A stretch of 41,205 bases of DNA from Pirellulales bacterium (GTDB lineage Bacteria; Planctomycetota; Planctomycetia; Pirellulales; S012-138): the NCBI GenBank assembly GCA_028066245.1, contig JALCBR010000038.1, positions 1 through 41,205 of the forward strand, given 5' to 3'. The notes beneath the pieces are model-generated. The model was not told where the DNA came from, made no database searches, and worked only from the letters and a program-made list of their open reading frames with translations. The translations under genes and the position numbers were made by a program. Shown piece after piece: positions 34,701 to 41,205 of this stretch (the first letter of the stretch is position 1; the number at the start of each line of letters is the position of its first letter).

Positions 34701-35361
34701 CAGCGGCAAGCTGACATCCATAGAACAAAAGGTCCGCGTCATCAGCAAGAGCGCTGTTCCACGAGGCAATCGACTCTCGATAGGAGTCTAGGTTGTCTGT
34801 CGTGAGCCACAGATTGCCAAGCTTGACCGCTCGGTCTGTCCCGTGCGACACAATGTGAACTGCCGAAACATCGGTATGTCCACCAATTGTCTGTGAGATC
34901 TGTTCGAGCCCGTCTCGCGAACTATCGAGCACAATGACCTCAAAAGTCCGTTCCGTGCCTGGCTGCAAGGCAAGGTCGGCGAGAAACGCGTCAACATCTC
35001 CCACTGATTCGTCAACGAACACTAGTTCAAGCTGCGCCGCCGAGTCCTCCGTCGAGGAACCCTCTTGTTGCGTGTTTCCTACATCGTCAGAATTCAATTC
35101 AGCATCGATTGCCTGATCCTCACCGATAAGTAACACGACATCAGATTGAACCTCATCAGCTGCCATATCATCGGACGCAGAATCCACGCCCACCGCCTCG
35201 GCAACGGCAAGCGGAGTCGCACTCATCAGAATGCGATTCTCTAGGCGCTCAATGTCGATAGGTGCGGCTGTCGGGCCTTCAGGTTGCCAAGCACGCGCGG
35301 CTCCAGCGCAAGCCTCGTCAAAGAGTAATTTGGTCCGAAACAGGAGAGCGCGAAATGTCAT
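28747..35361 (-). CDS. Giant LEPR-XLL/DUF4347 surface protein with cadherin-like repeats
   Basis: A 2204-aa protein. Residues 40-50 read LENRILMSATP, matching the planctomycete LEPR-XLL motif (LEPRxLLSA) after a basic/hydrophobic leader. A DUF4347 domain is at ~110-265 (VVLDSSRDGLEQI, VHIVSHGT, LLFYGCQLAAGEDG, FQDLTGADVAAS). Parallel beta-helix repeats are at ~275-600 (NTNDSGAGSLRQAI, NNAFIDQVTV). A LamG-like domain is at ~820-1010. Two related ~100-aa repeats (ITDIDAGAIEGIAI / WSDVDAAALSGLAI) precede three almost identical 114-aa cadherin/CSPG-like repeats at ~1317-1657. Cadherin-like and VCBS-like domains lie at ~1780-1990, then an acidic linker. The C-terminus has a membrane segment (VGYVIWLVRGTTLVASLVAS, ~2145-2165). 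Likely a cell-surface adhesin, exported by the cluster upstream. Confidence 0.9.
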   Translation of the reverse strand: MTFRALLFRTKLLFDEACAGAARAWQPEGPTAAPIDIERLENRILMSATPLAVAEAVGVDSASDDMAADEVQSDVVLLIGEDQAIDAELNSDDVGNTQQEGSSTEDSAAQLELVFVDESVGDVDAFLADLALQPGTERTFEVIVLDSSRDGLEQISQTIGGHTDVSAVHIVSHGTDRAVKLGNLWLTTDNLDSYRESIASWNSALADDADLLFYGCQLAAGEDGQLILSTFQDLTGADVAASTDDTGAAALGGNWEFEFALGSVQTASAFSEGFESEWNGLLNTFTVTNTNDSGAGSLRQAIIDANNLAGLDTIEFNIAGTGPHTINVASALPAITDALIIDGTSQELFGGDDNPSVNEVTTGPEVIIDYQELIHGHGLDVQADDVSIIAIGVNGTETNAYHGIHVSGNNAFIDQVTVTRSGGSGVWFNTSTGGTVTNSILRDNGIDWTSGDGISLVGTVTNLTISGNVITGNAGYGIDFASGAISNVTIDSNIIRNSGVGGGTQLAGIGVRSGSNSVIQDNEITGNAGDGIVVTNAASGISLLRNVVSGNAARGIDLGATSNDGGDGVTSNDADDIDTGGNNLQNFPVLGTVTTNGTNVWIDGTIHSEANSYYRIEFFANATGDSTGHGEAERYLGYINVATDASGNASFSTQFTSAVAVNELVTATATASDATYSTYSDTSEFAMNATALDRIEVTQSIPLNQSVDEDQTLVFSTGNGNAIAVDFSPVTDDRLQVTLSVSNGTLTLSQITGLLFVEGANNSATMTIHGTESDINAALEGLQYSPTGNYTGNDTLTVTTSLGAELVGHYTFDGADAADDSAGTTQDGTLLGGAATTTDADRGEVLELNSLGESVQITGTFSAPANVTLAAWVNVTNTDTSGSDVISTGDNVAIRVEPGGTLTGFFYNGSTWIETTYATSLIGAGWHHVAYSFDDVGNTATLYVDGVAVSATNTTDSISYSQGTDTYIGRHGTGANFNFFGRIDDARIYTRALSADEILALATDQTEVTGNVLLTVDAVNDAPVLDNSGTMSFTSITEDQTANGGQTVASVISSAGGNRITDIDAGAIEGIAITAANNGNGTWQYSTNGGGSWTNVGAVSDSSALLLRDTDILRFVPDGQNGTTADITFRAWDQSSGAFGTKVDASTNGGTTAFSSATEIASINVSSVNDAPTITNGATVGLAGTDEDTTSSGTLASAILTSVSWSDVDAAALSGLAITGMTGNGTWQYSTDGISWAAFGAVSSSNALLITSTSQVRYVPDGNDGETATFSFKAWDQTTGTASTNGSPSYSNPGSGGGTTAYSAENASANITVTAVDDDAPTQVANTGSTVAEGGTDTLSQAELEFTDTEQPATAVTYTVTGGPANGQLELTTNPGVAITSFTQDDLNNNRVVYVHDGSNTSNGNFTFDVDDGQGNAVSGQTFTITVTAVDDDAPTQVANTGSTVAEGGTDTLSQAELEFTDTEQPATAVTYTVTGGPANGQLELTTNPGVAITSFTQDDLNNNRVVYVHDGSNTSNGNFTFDVDDGQGNAVSGQTFAITVTAVDDDAPTQVANTGSTVAEGGTDTLSQAELEFTDTEQPATAVTYTVTGGPANGQLELTTNPGVAITSFTQDDLNNNRVVYVHDGSNTTSGNFTFDVDDGQGNAVSGQTFTITVTAVNDDPVNAGSLPLDISVTEDILSDVDLSAIDLFDSDAGAGNLTLTLATSTGGNLYAISGGGVNVVGLGTGALTLTGTLANLNAYLDVPSNVQYLHGTPGTNGNNADTIQVSVTDNGNFGAGGGGDIALGTTNVDIASINDTPTAINLAGSTVDENVANGMLVGTASTVDPDVGDVFTYSLVDDAAGRFAINSVTGDLTVAAGSALDHETAANHIVTIRTTDSGGLTYDQSFTISVNDINESPIAQGESFTSFAVGAITVVQPGVLANDSDIDGNPLSAVLLSDVSHGVLTLNADGSFTYTPDVTFTGIDSFTYVATDGTLTSRSVTVTLEVQALADPGGGGTDANEDNSSDGQTVEPSEEDDQFFENIATEPPLFAGEVSASEDRSPIESSDASTEADTTPSVQAIDLHTQGLSEDSQARTRFLRSESQPTEFADVATEVPRVDPFVIDAVSNAPLTLYSNAGEWGAQVEGEGELSSQDIILGATTVAASAVSVGYVIWLVRGTTLVASLVASLPAWTSFDPLPILTSFDQAGGVPNHDESLSDLVR
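30389..31414 (-). repeat. Three tandem 342-bp coding repeats
   Basis: Units begin at 30389, 30731 and 31073 and a new copy of the start sequence acggccgtcacggtgat recurs at 31415, so the period is exactly 342 bp (114 codons). The three copies are almost identical at DNA level. They encode CSPG/cadherin-like domains (TVAEGGTDTLSQAELEFTD, QDDLNNNRVVYVHDGSNT, FDVDDGQGNAVSGQTF). Copy-number change by recombination is likely. Such repeats can also collapse in assembly. Confidence 0.95.
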
Positions 35362-35659
35362 CGTCGAAGCCCAACAGCAGCATGTTGAATATCAGCAGGC
35401 TGCGCAAATCCCATGAAATGAGATTCCAATCGTGGCACGGATGTGCCGTGATTTGTGAACTATGCAAGCTCTCTACCCTTGCATCTAGCTCAGATCGAAA
35501 CGCCACGATGACATTTCAACAGCCTGCCAAGCGAAAACTCAAGTGCGCATGCACCAAACGAAGGTGCACTTAGAAACCCTACGCTATTGCGTGGCTTATT
35601 GACGGCTAACGCGGTTGCCTTTGACGCTTGGTTGGGTTTTTCGCATTGAGACGTGCCGG

Positions 35660-37837
35660 TCATCGTGAATCCGGCAGGAAGAGTCGCTTGATCCATCGAG
35701 AAGATTTGATCCAGGCGACTTCTCCGATGCTCTCACGGCGTCTGCCGAGCAGCGCATAACCTTGCTCGCCGGCGCCCAGCTGACGCGCGGCATTCTCGGG
35801 GAGGGAAATCACCGCCCTAAACCGCGGCTCGGTCAGGAGTAATTGTGATTCTCGAGTCGTCGTGTCGTGCGAGTCGGAGTCTTCTCTGACGATAAGCGGG
35901 CCTCCCACCGTGGAGCTCAATGCCGGGTGGGGCAAATACGTTGACGCCCGTGGGTCAATTTGCTCAAGAACCCCCTGGTTCAGATTTTGGCCATCGATTC
36001 GATAGGTGATTGATTCTCCGACGAGTGGAACCATGGCGTCGATTTCTTCCTGCCCAACGGAAACCGTCAACTCTTTGATTCGATCGTCACCGATGGCGAG
36101 AACTTCGTCTCCTTCATTGAGGTAAGTACCGATTGCATATCTCAAATTTCGTCCGAGAATTCGTCCATCTCTGGGGGCAACAATTTTCAAGCTTTGTACG
36201 TGCTGCCGCAGTTCAAAGATACGCTCGTCTAGCGCCTGAATATTTTGCATCGCAACCTGCGCCGCTGCCGCATCTTGGTGATCAAGTGCGTGGCGGTGCC
36301 GGAGGTGCTCTTGTTCGAGCAGAAGTTCTTCGCCGCGAAGTTCCGTCGTCAACTCGTCATTCCTGAGTTCAACGAGGAGCTGTCCTGCCTTAACCTGTTG
36401 ACCATTGTGGACAAGAATGTCCTCCACAAAACCAGAAGCTCCACTACGTAGAGTGGAAAGATCCGCATAGTCAACAATCGCTGGTGCCGACATCGCACCA
36501 GGCCACGACAATTGAGTCAGGGTCAAAACACTCGCTGACGACAGCAGTGCCCCTACGAAGACAGCTCGAAAGAACCGAGCTGGCGCCGTCTGGGCACGAC
36601 GAAGCATCTCAATCGCCAAACCCCAGACCGGGCGGCCAAACCAGAGCAGGAGGGCAACCAGGGAGAGAACAATTCCTGCGCCATTCAGCAGCACGGAAGC
36701 AGCCGTGGCGAGCGAAAGACAAATGAGAACTCGCCACAACGCCGCCGCAATGCCATACACGCCGACAAACCCATTGCGAACTCCGGTCATGCGTGGGGCT
36801 TGCGTCGTTGTCCCAAAGAACAACTTCGACGAGACTTGCCGCACGAATTGGCTACCTTGGTTGGCGAGATTCGGGATTCCGACAAGGTCGCTGAGGATGT
36901 AATACCCGTCGAATTTCATCAGCGGATTGGCGTTGAAGACTAACGTCGACAAGCTTGCCATAAGAATGATGCTATGCAAGAGGTGCTTTGCATACATTGT
37001 CTCGGCGTTTACCCAGATGATCGCGGCTATAGCAGCAATGATGAGCTCGACATACATTCCCGCCACGGCTACATGAATTCGACGCCATTTTGAAGTGAAT
37101 CGCCAACTTGAAGTGACGTCAACGTAGGCGAGCGGCGCGAAAAGAACAAAAATCGCACCAGAATCTCGCACTTCTCCTCCGTATGATCGACACGCGATGC
37201 CGTGCGCAAACTCGTGCGCAATTTTCAATCCCAACCAGGCTAAGCCCAACCACAGCCAGTTGTCAGGCGCGAAAACTGCCTGGGAGCTTGTGACGAAACG
37301 ATCCCAGTTGGCACCAAGACAGGTTGCTCCTAATAAGATGACACCGATACCGAACACGGTAGCCCACCACTGCAACAGCCACGACAGGTAGGGAACCGCG
37401 AGGACGAACAACCTATCGGGGTTACCGAAAGGGATTTTGATCCAGAACGGGTTGAGCTTCCCGCTACTGTTGGCACCGTGTTTGGTTTCCGCTGACGAGG
37501 GCTCCGGAGCCGCCAGCTTGTCTTGATCCAAATCCCGTGCCAGCCCATTTTCTAACAGCCACCGGCAGAGTTGCACGCCCGCTTGCTTGCTCAGCGCATC
37601 AGAGCGCCTTTGTCGGGCCATCACGGTCAGCGCTTGAGCGATGGTGAGCTTTCCGTTGAGCAGTGAGATAAAGACATACTCGGCGTAGCCAATCCGGTAG
37701 AACGTGTTCTGCGATTTGGATTCGAGGTGATAGTAAACCTCGTTCAAATGCACTTGCGGGACAAATACCAAGTCGTCGACAAGTTCGAGTCTTGTCTGGG
37801 AAGCGTCACGCGTGGATGGATCAATGGCAAGGGCCAT
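35660..37837 (-). CDS. M50-family (site-2-protease-like) metallopeptidase fused to HlyD-type module
   Basis: A 725-aa membrane protein from ATG 37837, two bases after the stop of the previous gene; a TTG at 37855 is less likely. Residues ~20-105 resemble a PqqD-like/winged-helix region (YRIGYAEYVFISLLNGK). Membrane helices flank the zinc motif H208-E-F-A-H212 and the third ligand region NANPLMKFDG (D310), as in site-2 proteases. More helices follow (~370-455). Residues ~465-700 form a lipoyl/HlyD-like part: LRSGASGFVEDILVHNGQQV, a coiled coil at ~510-575, then IVAPRDGRILG and a barrel. The fold suggests both intramembrane proteolysis and an adaptor role across the envelope. The downstream neighbour is the giant surface protein. 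Confidence 0.88.
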   Translation of the reverse strand: MALAIDPSTRDASQTRLELVDDLVFVPQVHLNEVYYHLESKSQNTFYRIGYAEYVFISLLNGKLTIAQALTVMARQRRSDALSKQAGVQLCRWLLENGLARDLDQDKLAAPEPSSAETKHGANSSGKLNPFWIKIPFGNPDRLFVLAVPYLSWLLQWWATVFGIGVILLGATCLGANWDRFVTSSQAVFAPDNWLWLGLAWLGLKIAHEFAHGIACRSYGGEVRDSGAIFVLFAPLAYVDVTSSWRFTSKWRRIHVAVAGMYVELIIAAIAAIIWVNAETMYAKHLLHSIILMASLSTLVFNANPLMKFDGYYILSDLVGIPNLANQGSQFVRQVSSKLFFGTTTQAPRMTGVRNGFVGVYGIAAALWRVLICLSLATAASVLLNGAGIVLSLVALLLWFGRPVWGLAIEMLRRAQTAPARFFRAVFVGALLSSASVLTLTQLSWPGAMSAPAIVDYADLSTLRSGASGFVEDILVHNGQQVKAGQLLVELRNDELTTELRGEELLLEQEHLRHRHALDHQDAAAAQVAMQNIQALDERIFELRQHVQSLKIVAPRDGRILGRNLRYAIGTYLNEGDEVLAIGDDRIKELTVSVGQEEIDAMVPLVGESITYRIDGQNLNQGVLEQIDPRASTYLPHPALSSTVGGPLIVREDSDSHDTTTRESQLLLTEPRFRAVISLPENAARQLGAGEQGYALLGRRRESIGEVAWIKSSRWIKRLFLPDSR

Positions 37838-37839
37838 GG

Positions 37840-39309
37840 CTACCACCCCAACCAACGAATTGCCGCGGCGAATGGCCGACGCAATAAGATCCAGCCGAGG
37901 GAATGAGATTCGCCTTCAATGCTCGCGGAGCCTTTCATTCCCGGACGAAGGAGGTTGTTGCTGTTATCCAGCCGCACTTCGGCGATGAAAACATTCTCAT
38001 CGTCACGCAATTCTGCTCGAGGGTGAACGCAGGAAACCACACTTGTAAACGGCCGGAGAGGGTATGCGTCAAACCGTATTGTCACCTGCATTCCTGATCG
38101 CACATGGGCAAAGTCGTCCTCAGCAATCTCGAGTTCGACAACCATCAACTCGAGCGGAGCAACCTCATAGAGTGTTTGCCCTGTTTGCAGTGTGGTACCC
38201 TCGGAGTTTTTCCAATCTCCACTAACGATGACTCCGTCGATTGGACTGCGAACTTCCAACACCTCGGTGCGATATTCCAAGAGTTCGGTTCGTGATTGCA
38301 ATCGCTCGACTTCCAGCCTGGCAAGTTCCGCTTGCCCAGAATCGTGCGTCGCCAGAAATCCGGCGCGTTCCTTAGTGGCTCGATGCAAATCAGCACGGAT
38401 ACCGGCGAGTTCCCAACGAATTTCTCGGCCATCCATGAGCGCGAGAAGTTGCCCAGCCTTAACTTCAACTCCTGGTTCAACGTGAGTCACTTCAAGCGCC
38501 CCGTCAAATGGCGCCGCTACATACCGTCGCATGACAGGTTCGACAGTGCATCCGCAATCAGGGTGATATGTCAACGGAATGGCCGCCAAGAAAATGCTGA
38601 CAACCAGTCCGAGCAAGACCGCAACGCTTTTCCGTTTACGGGCGATGCGAAGCGCATTACCCACAGACCGGCGTAACGTGCTTTGCTCCGCCCTCTCTAT
38701 CAGTCCAAGCGCTGATGCGACGGGCTCCTCCGCCGCCTCTAAGAATCGGCATACGTTGGTGTTGGCAGGAAGATTCTCACGAAAACCCAACATGAGCGCG
38801 CCTTGCAGGCGTCCCGCAGCGTCGCGTAGCGGGGTGCTCACAATCAACTTTAAGTTGTGTTGGTGGCAATAGTCCTGATGAACCACCAAGCCAGCGGCAT
38901 TCCCAGCCTCGCCCACCAACCAACGTGCAAGAGCTCCCCGAGCGAGCGACTCTTGCATAACAGCCTGAGCTGCTAGGGAGTTGGACGTACCGGCGCCACT
39001 CGAGTTCATTGTGGACGAGGCGATGACTCGGCAGGCAACAGATCCGGATCTACACACCGCAACAAAGGCCTGTGCTGCAGAATAGTATCGCTGGAGCTGT
39101 TGTGCCAGAACTTCGCATGCATTCCGATGATTTGAAGCCGATTCGATGCGGGCGACAAGATCGGCAATTGCCGCCATTTCTGTAAGTTGTTCCGCTCGAT
39201 CAACGCTCTCTCTTTCAGCTTTGCTCATTCCCATTGCCGAATCTTGCAGAGATCGGCTCGGAGGCTCTGCAAGTTCGGGCGTCAGCGGATTTGTTGTAGC
39301 AAGCGTCAC
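37840..39309 (-). CDS. GAF-transmembrane-HlyD adaptor protein
   Basis: A 489-aa protein with an unusual order of domains. Residues ~40-205 form a GAF-like domain (ARIESASNHRNACEVLAQQL, LKLIVSTPLRDAAGRLQGAL). One membrane helix is at ~225-245 (SVAVLLGLVVSIFLAAIPL). A HlyD/membrane-fusion part follows: a lipoyl half-motif (VAAPFDGALEVTHVEPGVEV), a coiled coil at ~300-345, the second half-motif (EVRSPIDGVIVSGD), and a beta-barrel. The GAF would be cytoplasmic and could sense a small ligand such as a cyclic nucleotide while the HlyD part reaches the periplasm. The start is GTG at 39309; Met26 (39234) is an alternative. It lies 56 bp after the HlyD gene and its stop is two bases before the M50 start. 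Confidence 0.85.
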   Translation of the reverse strand: MTLATTNPLTPELAEPPSRSLQDSAMGMSKAERESVDRAEQLTEMAAIADLVARIESASNHRNACEVLAQQLQRYYSAAQAFVAVCRSGSVACRVIASSTMNSSGAGTSNSLAAQAVMQESLARGALARWLVGEAGNAAGLVVHQDYCHQHNLKLIVSTPLRDAAGRLQGALMLGFRENLPANTNVCRFLEAAEEPVASALGLIERAEQSTLRRSVGNALRIARKRKSVAVLLGLVVSIFLAAIPLTYHPDCGCTVEPVMRRYVAAPFDGALEVTHVEPGVEVKAGQLLALMDGREIRWELAGIRADLHRATKERAGFLATHDSGQAELARLEVERLQSRTELLEYRTEVLEVRSPIDGVIVSGDWKNSEGTTLQTGQTLYEVAPLELMVVELEIAEDDFAHVRSGMQVTIRFDAYPLRPFTSVVSCVHPRAELRDDENVFIAEVRLDNSNNLLRPGMKGSASIEGESHSLGWILLRRPFAAAIRWLGW

Positions 39310-39365
39310 TGTGGCGTCGAGGTGTTTGGATCGATAGGTCCTTTGAATTATCCATACAGTGAACG

Positions 39366-40196
39366 TCAGTCGAGAATCAGGCGACAGCTTGCGCCGCAGG
39401 GAAGGTCTTTATCGTGATTAGAGAGCCGCACACGAACCCGCTTGGTTCCGCTCTGTGGATCAACAATGGGTGAGATGTACTCAATCTCGCCTGAAACGGT
39501 GGTTTGCGATAGCGTGAACTGCACCGTGGCAGACTGACGAAGCTCAAGGCGATCACAGACCGGAGCCGGAACCGAAAACACGACGAGCAGAGAGTCAAGC
39601 TGCACGACTGTCATAATCTCAGGATCGCTCAACGGGACAAACTCGCCTTGATCGCGAAAGACTCGCGTTACGACACCATCAATAGGGGACACGATTTGCC
39701 GCTGCCGAAGTTGAGCGAGGATCTTCTCATACTCCAACTGGCGGACCTCTTGTTCTTCAATGACGGCCAGTAGGTTGCCCTCAGCAACGCGCAACTGCAA
39801 CTCAGCCCTTTCAAGCTCCTGTTGTGTTGCATGGTTGCGGGCGCGAAGTTCTCTTAGTTTCTCTAATGTCCGCGATCGCAATTCACATTCGGCCTCTGCG
39901 GATTCACGCCGTGCCCGTGAATTCATTGCGGACCGAGCGATATCCAGCGCTGCCTGCAAAACAGAGTCATCGAGCAGAGCGACAACTTGTCCCTTTTTGA
40001 CGGTATCTCCCTCTGCAACTTGGATCCCTTTCAGAAGCCCCATCTCCGCAGCTGCAATTTCGATCTCAAGATATGGCTCGGTGATGCCTTCAATTTCAAT
40101 GTCTTGAGATGTGCGCGCACTACCCACCCCGGTTGTGGCGAGCAACATCACAACTCCCATTGAAAGAGCTCGAATTTGAGCGCGGCTTCTTGACAT
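39366..40196 (-). CDS. HlyD/RND-type periplasmic adaptor
   Basis: A 276-aa protein from ATG 40196, with AGGA spaced about 8 nt upstream; a GTG at 40217 would add 7 residues. A signal peptide covers ~1-28 (LSMGVVMLLATTGVGSA). A lipoyl domain is split by a coiled-coil hairpin: EPYLEIEIAAAEMGLLKGIQ and EGDTVKKGQVVALLDD, then helices at ~78-155 (RSAMNSRARRESAEAECELR), then RQIVSPIDGVVTRVF. A beta-barrel (TVQFTLSQTTVSGEIEYISP) ends the chain. It is short for the family and lacks a clear membrane-proximal domain. It acts as a periplasmic bridge for a transporter, here probably with the neighbouring SecA-like and M50 proteins. It lies 138 bp after the SecA-like gene. Confidence 0.88.
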   Translation of the reverse strand: MSRSRAQIRALSMGVVMLLATTGVGSARTSQDIEIEGITEPYLEIEIAAAEMGLLKGIQVAEGDTVKKGQVVALLDDSVLQAALDIARSAMNSRARRESAEAECELRSRTLEKLRELRARNHATQQELERAELQLRVAEGNLLAVIEEQEVRQLEYEKILAQLRQRQIVSPIDGVVTRVFRDQGEFVPLSDPEIMTVVQLDSLLVVFSVPAPVCDRLELRQSATVQFTLSQTTVSGEIEYISPIVDPQSGTKRVRVRLSNHDKDLPCGASCRLILD

Positions 40197-40334
40197 AACT
40201 CGTCCTGTGACAGTCACCTACTGTCTTCAACGAGACCTTGAACAACTGCCCCTGTTACTTGCTCCACTCGCTCGGGTTTGCGAGTCAAAGGCATCCCTTG
40301 GTGAGATCAATATGAAAGACTAGCTCACGCCAAG

Positions 40335-41204
40335 TCATTTTTCCGCATAAACGGAATCACGCATCAAATCGTCTCTGAATAGAGCCTTGCGAACCGAACA
40401 GGCCTGTCTTTCCGCAACTCGTTGTAATCTAAGGAGATGCGACATCACATCAACATCCGCTTCCCCTTGAGCGTTGGCATGCCGCTCAATGGTCTTGGCC
40501 AACCAGGGCCCAAATTGGACCAAGAGGGCGTCTTCGGCAGATGTAAAAAACTGAGCTGAACCAGGATCGCCTTGCCGTGCACAGCGACCAATCAGTTGCC
40601 TGTCCATCCGATGTGACTCATTGCACTCGCTCACGACGACATGCAACCCTCCGAGTTGTCGCACACCCTCTCCTAGTTTGATGTCGGTTCCTCGGCCGGC
40701 GAGATTCGTAGAGATTGTCACTGCCCCAAGCTGTCCAGCGGCTGCGACAATGTCAGCTTCTTGAGCGTCTTGCCGGCCGTTGAGGATTTGAACCGGGATG
40801 CCGTGCTGCTCAATAACCGATGCCAGGAGTTCACTTTCGCTAATACTCCGAGTGCCAATCAACACTGGCCGGGCCTCAGCGTGTATCCCCTTGACGCTTT
40901 CAGCAATTCCAGCCCGTTTGGCTTGCTGCGTTGCAAAGAACCGAGCAGGCAACAGCCTACGTTTGCTCTCAACTCGCAAAGGAATGGATTGAATCTTAAG
41001 CCCATAGACACTCCGGAATTCCCGCTCACAGCCCGTTGCTGTTCCCGTCATGCCCGCGAGGAGCGGGTAGAACCGTGCGAAACGTTGCCGGGTGATTTGC
41101 GCAAGGGTAAGGCTCTCCTCCGTAATGGAAAGACCTTCCTTAGCTTCCACGGCTTGGTGTAACCCTTCGCTCCACGTGCGATCTTCGTAGACACGCCCCG
41201 TAGT
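40335..41204 (-). CDS. SecA-like ATPase, C-terminal part (gene runs off the window)
   Basis: The frame is open to the window edge, so the start is missing. The upstream residues TTGRVYEDRTWSEGLHQA join to EAKEGLSITEESLTLAQITR and PLLAGMTGTA, as in SecA. Later come ILNGRQDAQEADIVAAAGQL, STNLAGRGTDIKLGEGV and QLIGRCARQGDPGSAQFF, the SecA second RecA-fold motifs with the Arg finger. The canonical QLRGRSGRQGDPGSS is altered to QLIGRCARQGDPGSA. The chain ends soon after VRKALFRDDLMRDSVYAEK, corresponding to the beginning of the scaffold helix. The helical wing and zinc-binding tail of housekeeping SecA are therefore missing. This suggests an accessory, SecA2-like or specialised ATPase, here next to HlyD/M50 genes. 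Confidence 0.88.
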   Translation of the reverse strand, partial: TTGRVYEDRTWSEGLHQAVEAKEGLSITEESLTLAQITRQRFARFYPLLAGMTGTATGCEREFRSVYGLKIQSIPLRVESKRRLLPARFFATQQAKRAGIAESVKGIHAEARPVLIGTRSISESELLASVIEQHGIPVQILNGRQDAQEADIVAAAGQLGAVTISTNLAGRGTDIKLGEGVRQLGGLHVVVSECNESHRMDRQLIGRCARQGDPGSAQFFTSAEDALLVQFGPWLAKTIERHANAQGEADVDVMSHLLRLQRVAERQACSVRKALFRDDLMRDSVYAEK

Positions 41205-41205
41205 C

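Overview
The window looks like a chromosomal segment of a planctomycete, probably a Pirellulales/Planctomycetales-type marine or freshwater bacterium. The evidence is family content rather than a marker gene. It includes a giant surface protein with an N-terminal LEPR-XLL-like motif and a DUF4347 domain, a DUF1080 protein, a cytochrome c of the planctomycete type, M50-peptidase/HlyD fusions, a Tyr-rich secreted protein, and many secreted proteins of unknown function. No rRNA, tRNA, IS element, phage or CRISPR array was recognised.

Layout. Positions 1-328 hold the 3' end of ffh (SRP54). Positions 414-1717 (-) hold a methyltransferase/kinase-like gene resembling WbdD in architecture, split by an apparent frameshift. 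Next come a CysZ/EI24 membrane protein (+), a DUF1080 protein (-), an EfpL/YeiP-type elongation factor P (-) and a repeat-bearing Ala/Lys-rich protein (-). Positions 5669-8112 (+) carry a secreted protein with two SPOR-like stretches and an EamA-type transporter.

Positions 8513-11218 (+) contain the clearest unusual system: two tandem paralogous periplasmic TlpA/ResA-like thiol oxidoreductases. In both, the first catalytic Cys of the CxxC motif is an in-frame TGA (UPPC and UGPC). Each TGA is followed 31 nt later by a GGUC-loop hairpin matching the bacterial SECIS layout. They are best read as twin secreted selenoproteins. Many automated annotations would break each into two fragments.

Positions 11395-21228 hold a membrane protein, an exported amidohydrolase, an exported cyclophilin, a Tyr-rich protein, another secreted protein, a two-CxxCH cytochrome, a UDP-sugar epimerase and a double-GNAT acetyltransferase. 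Positions 21352-25838 (-) are regulatory: an NtrC-family response regulator, a CBS-pair protein and a hybrid histidine kinase.

Positions 26261-41205 (-) form a same-strand cluster. In transcription order it runs: a divergent short SecA-like ATPase (cut by the window edge), a HlyD-type adaptor, a GAF-TM-HlyD protein, an M50 protease fused to a lipoyl/HlyD module, a 2204-aa DUF4347 surface protein with three near-identical 342-bp repeats and a C-terminal membrane segment, and a PAS-GGDEF-HD protein. I infer a dedicated export, processing and c-di-GMP control system for the giant protein. The genes are seen directly; the shared function is inference.
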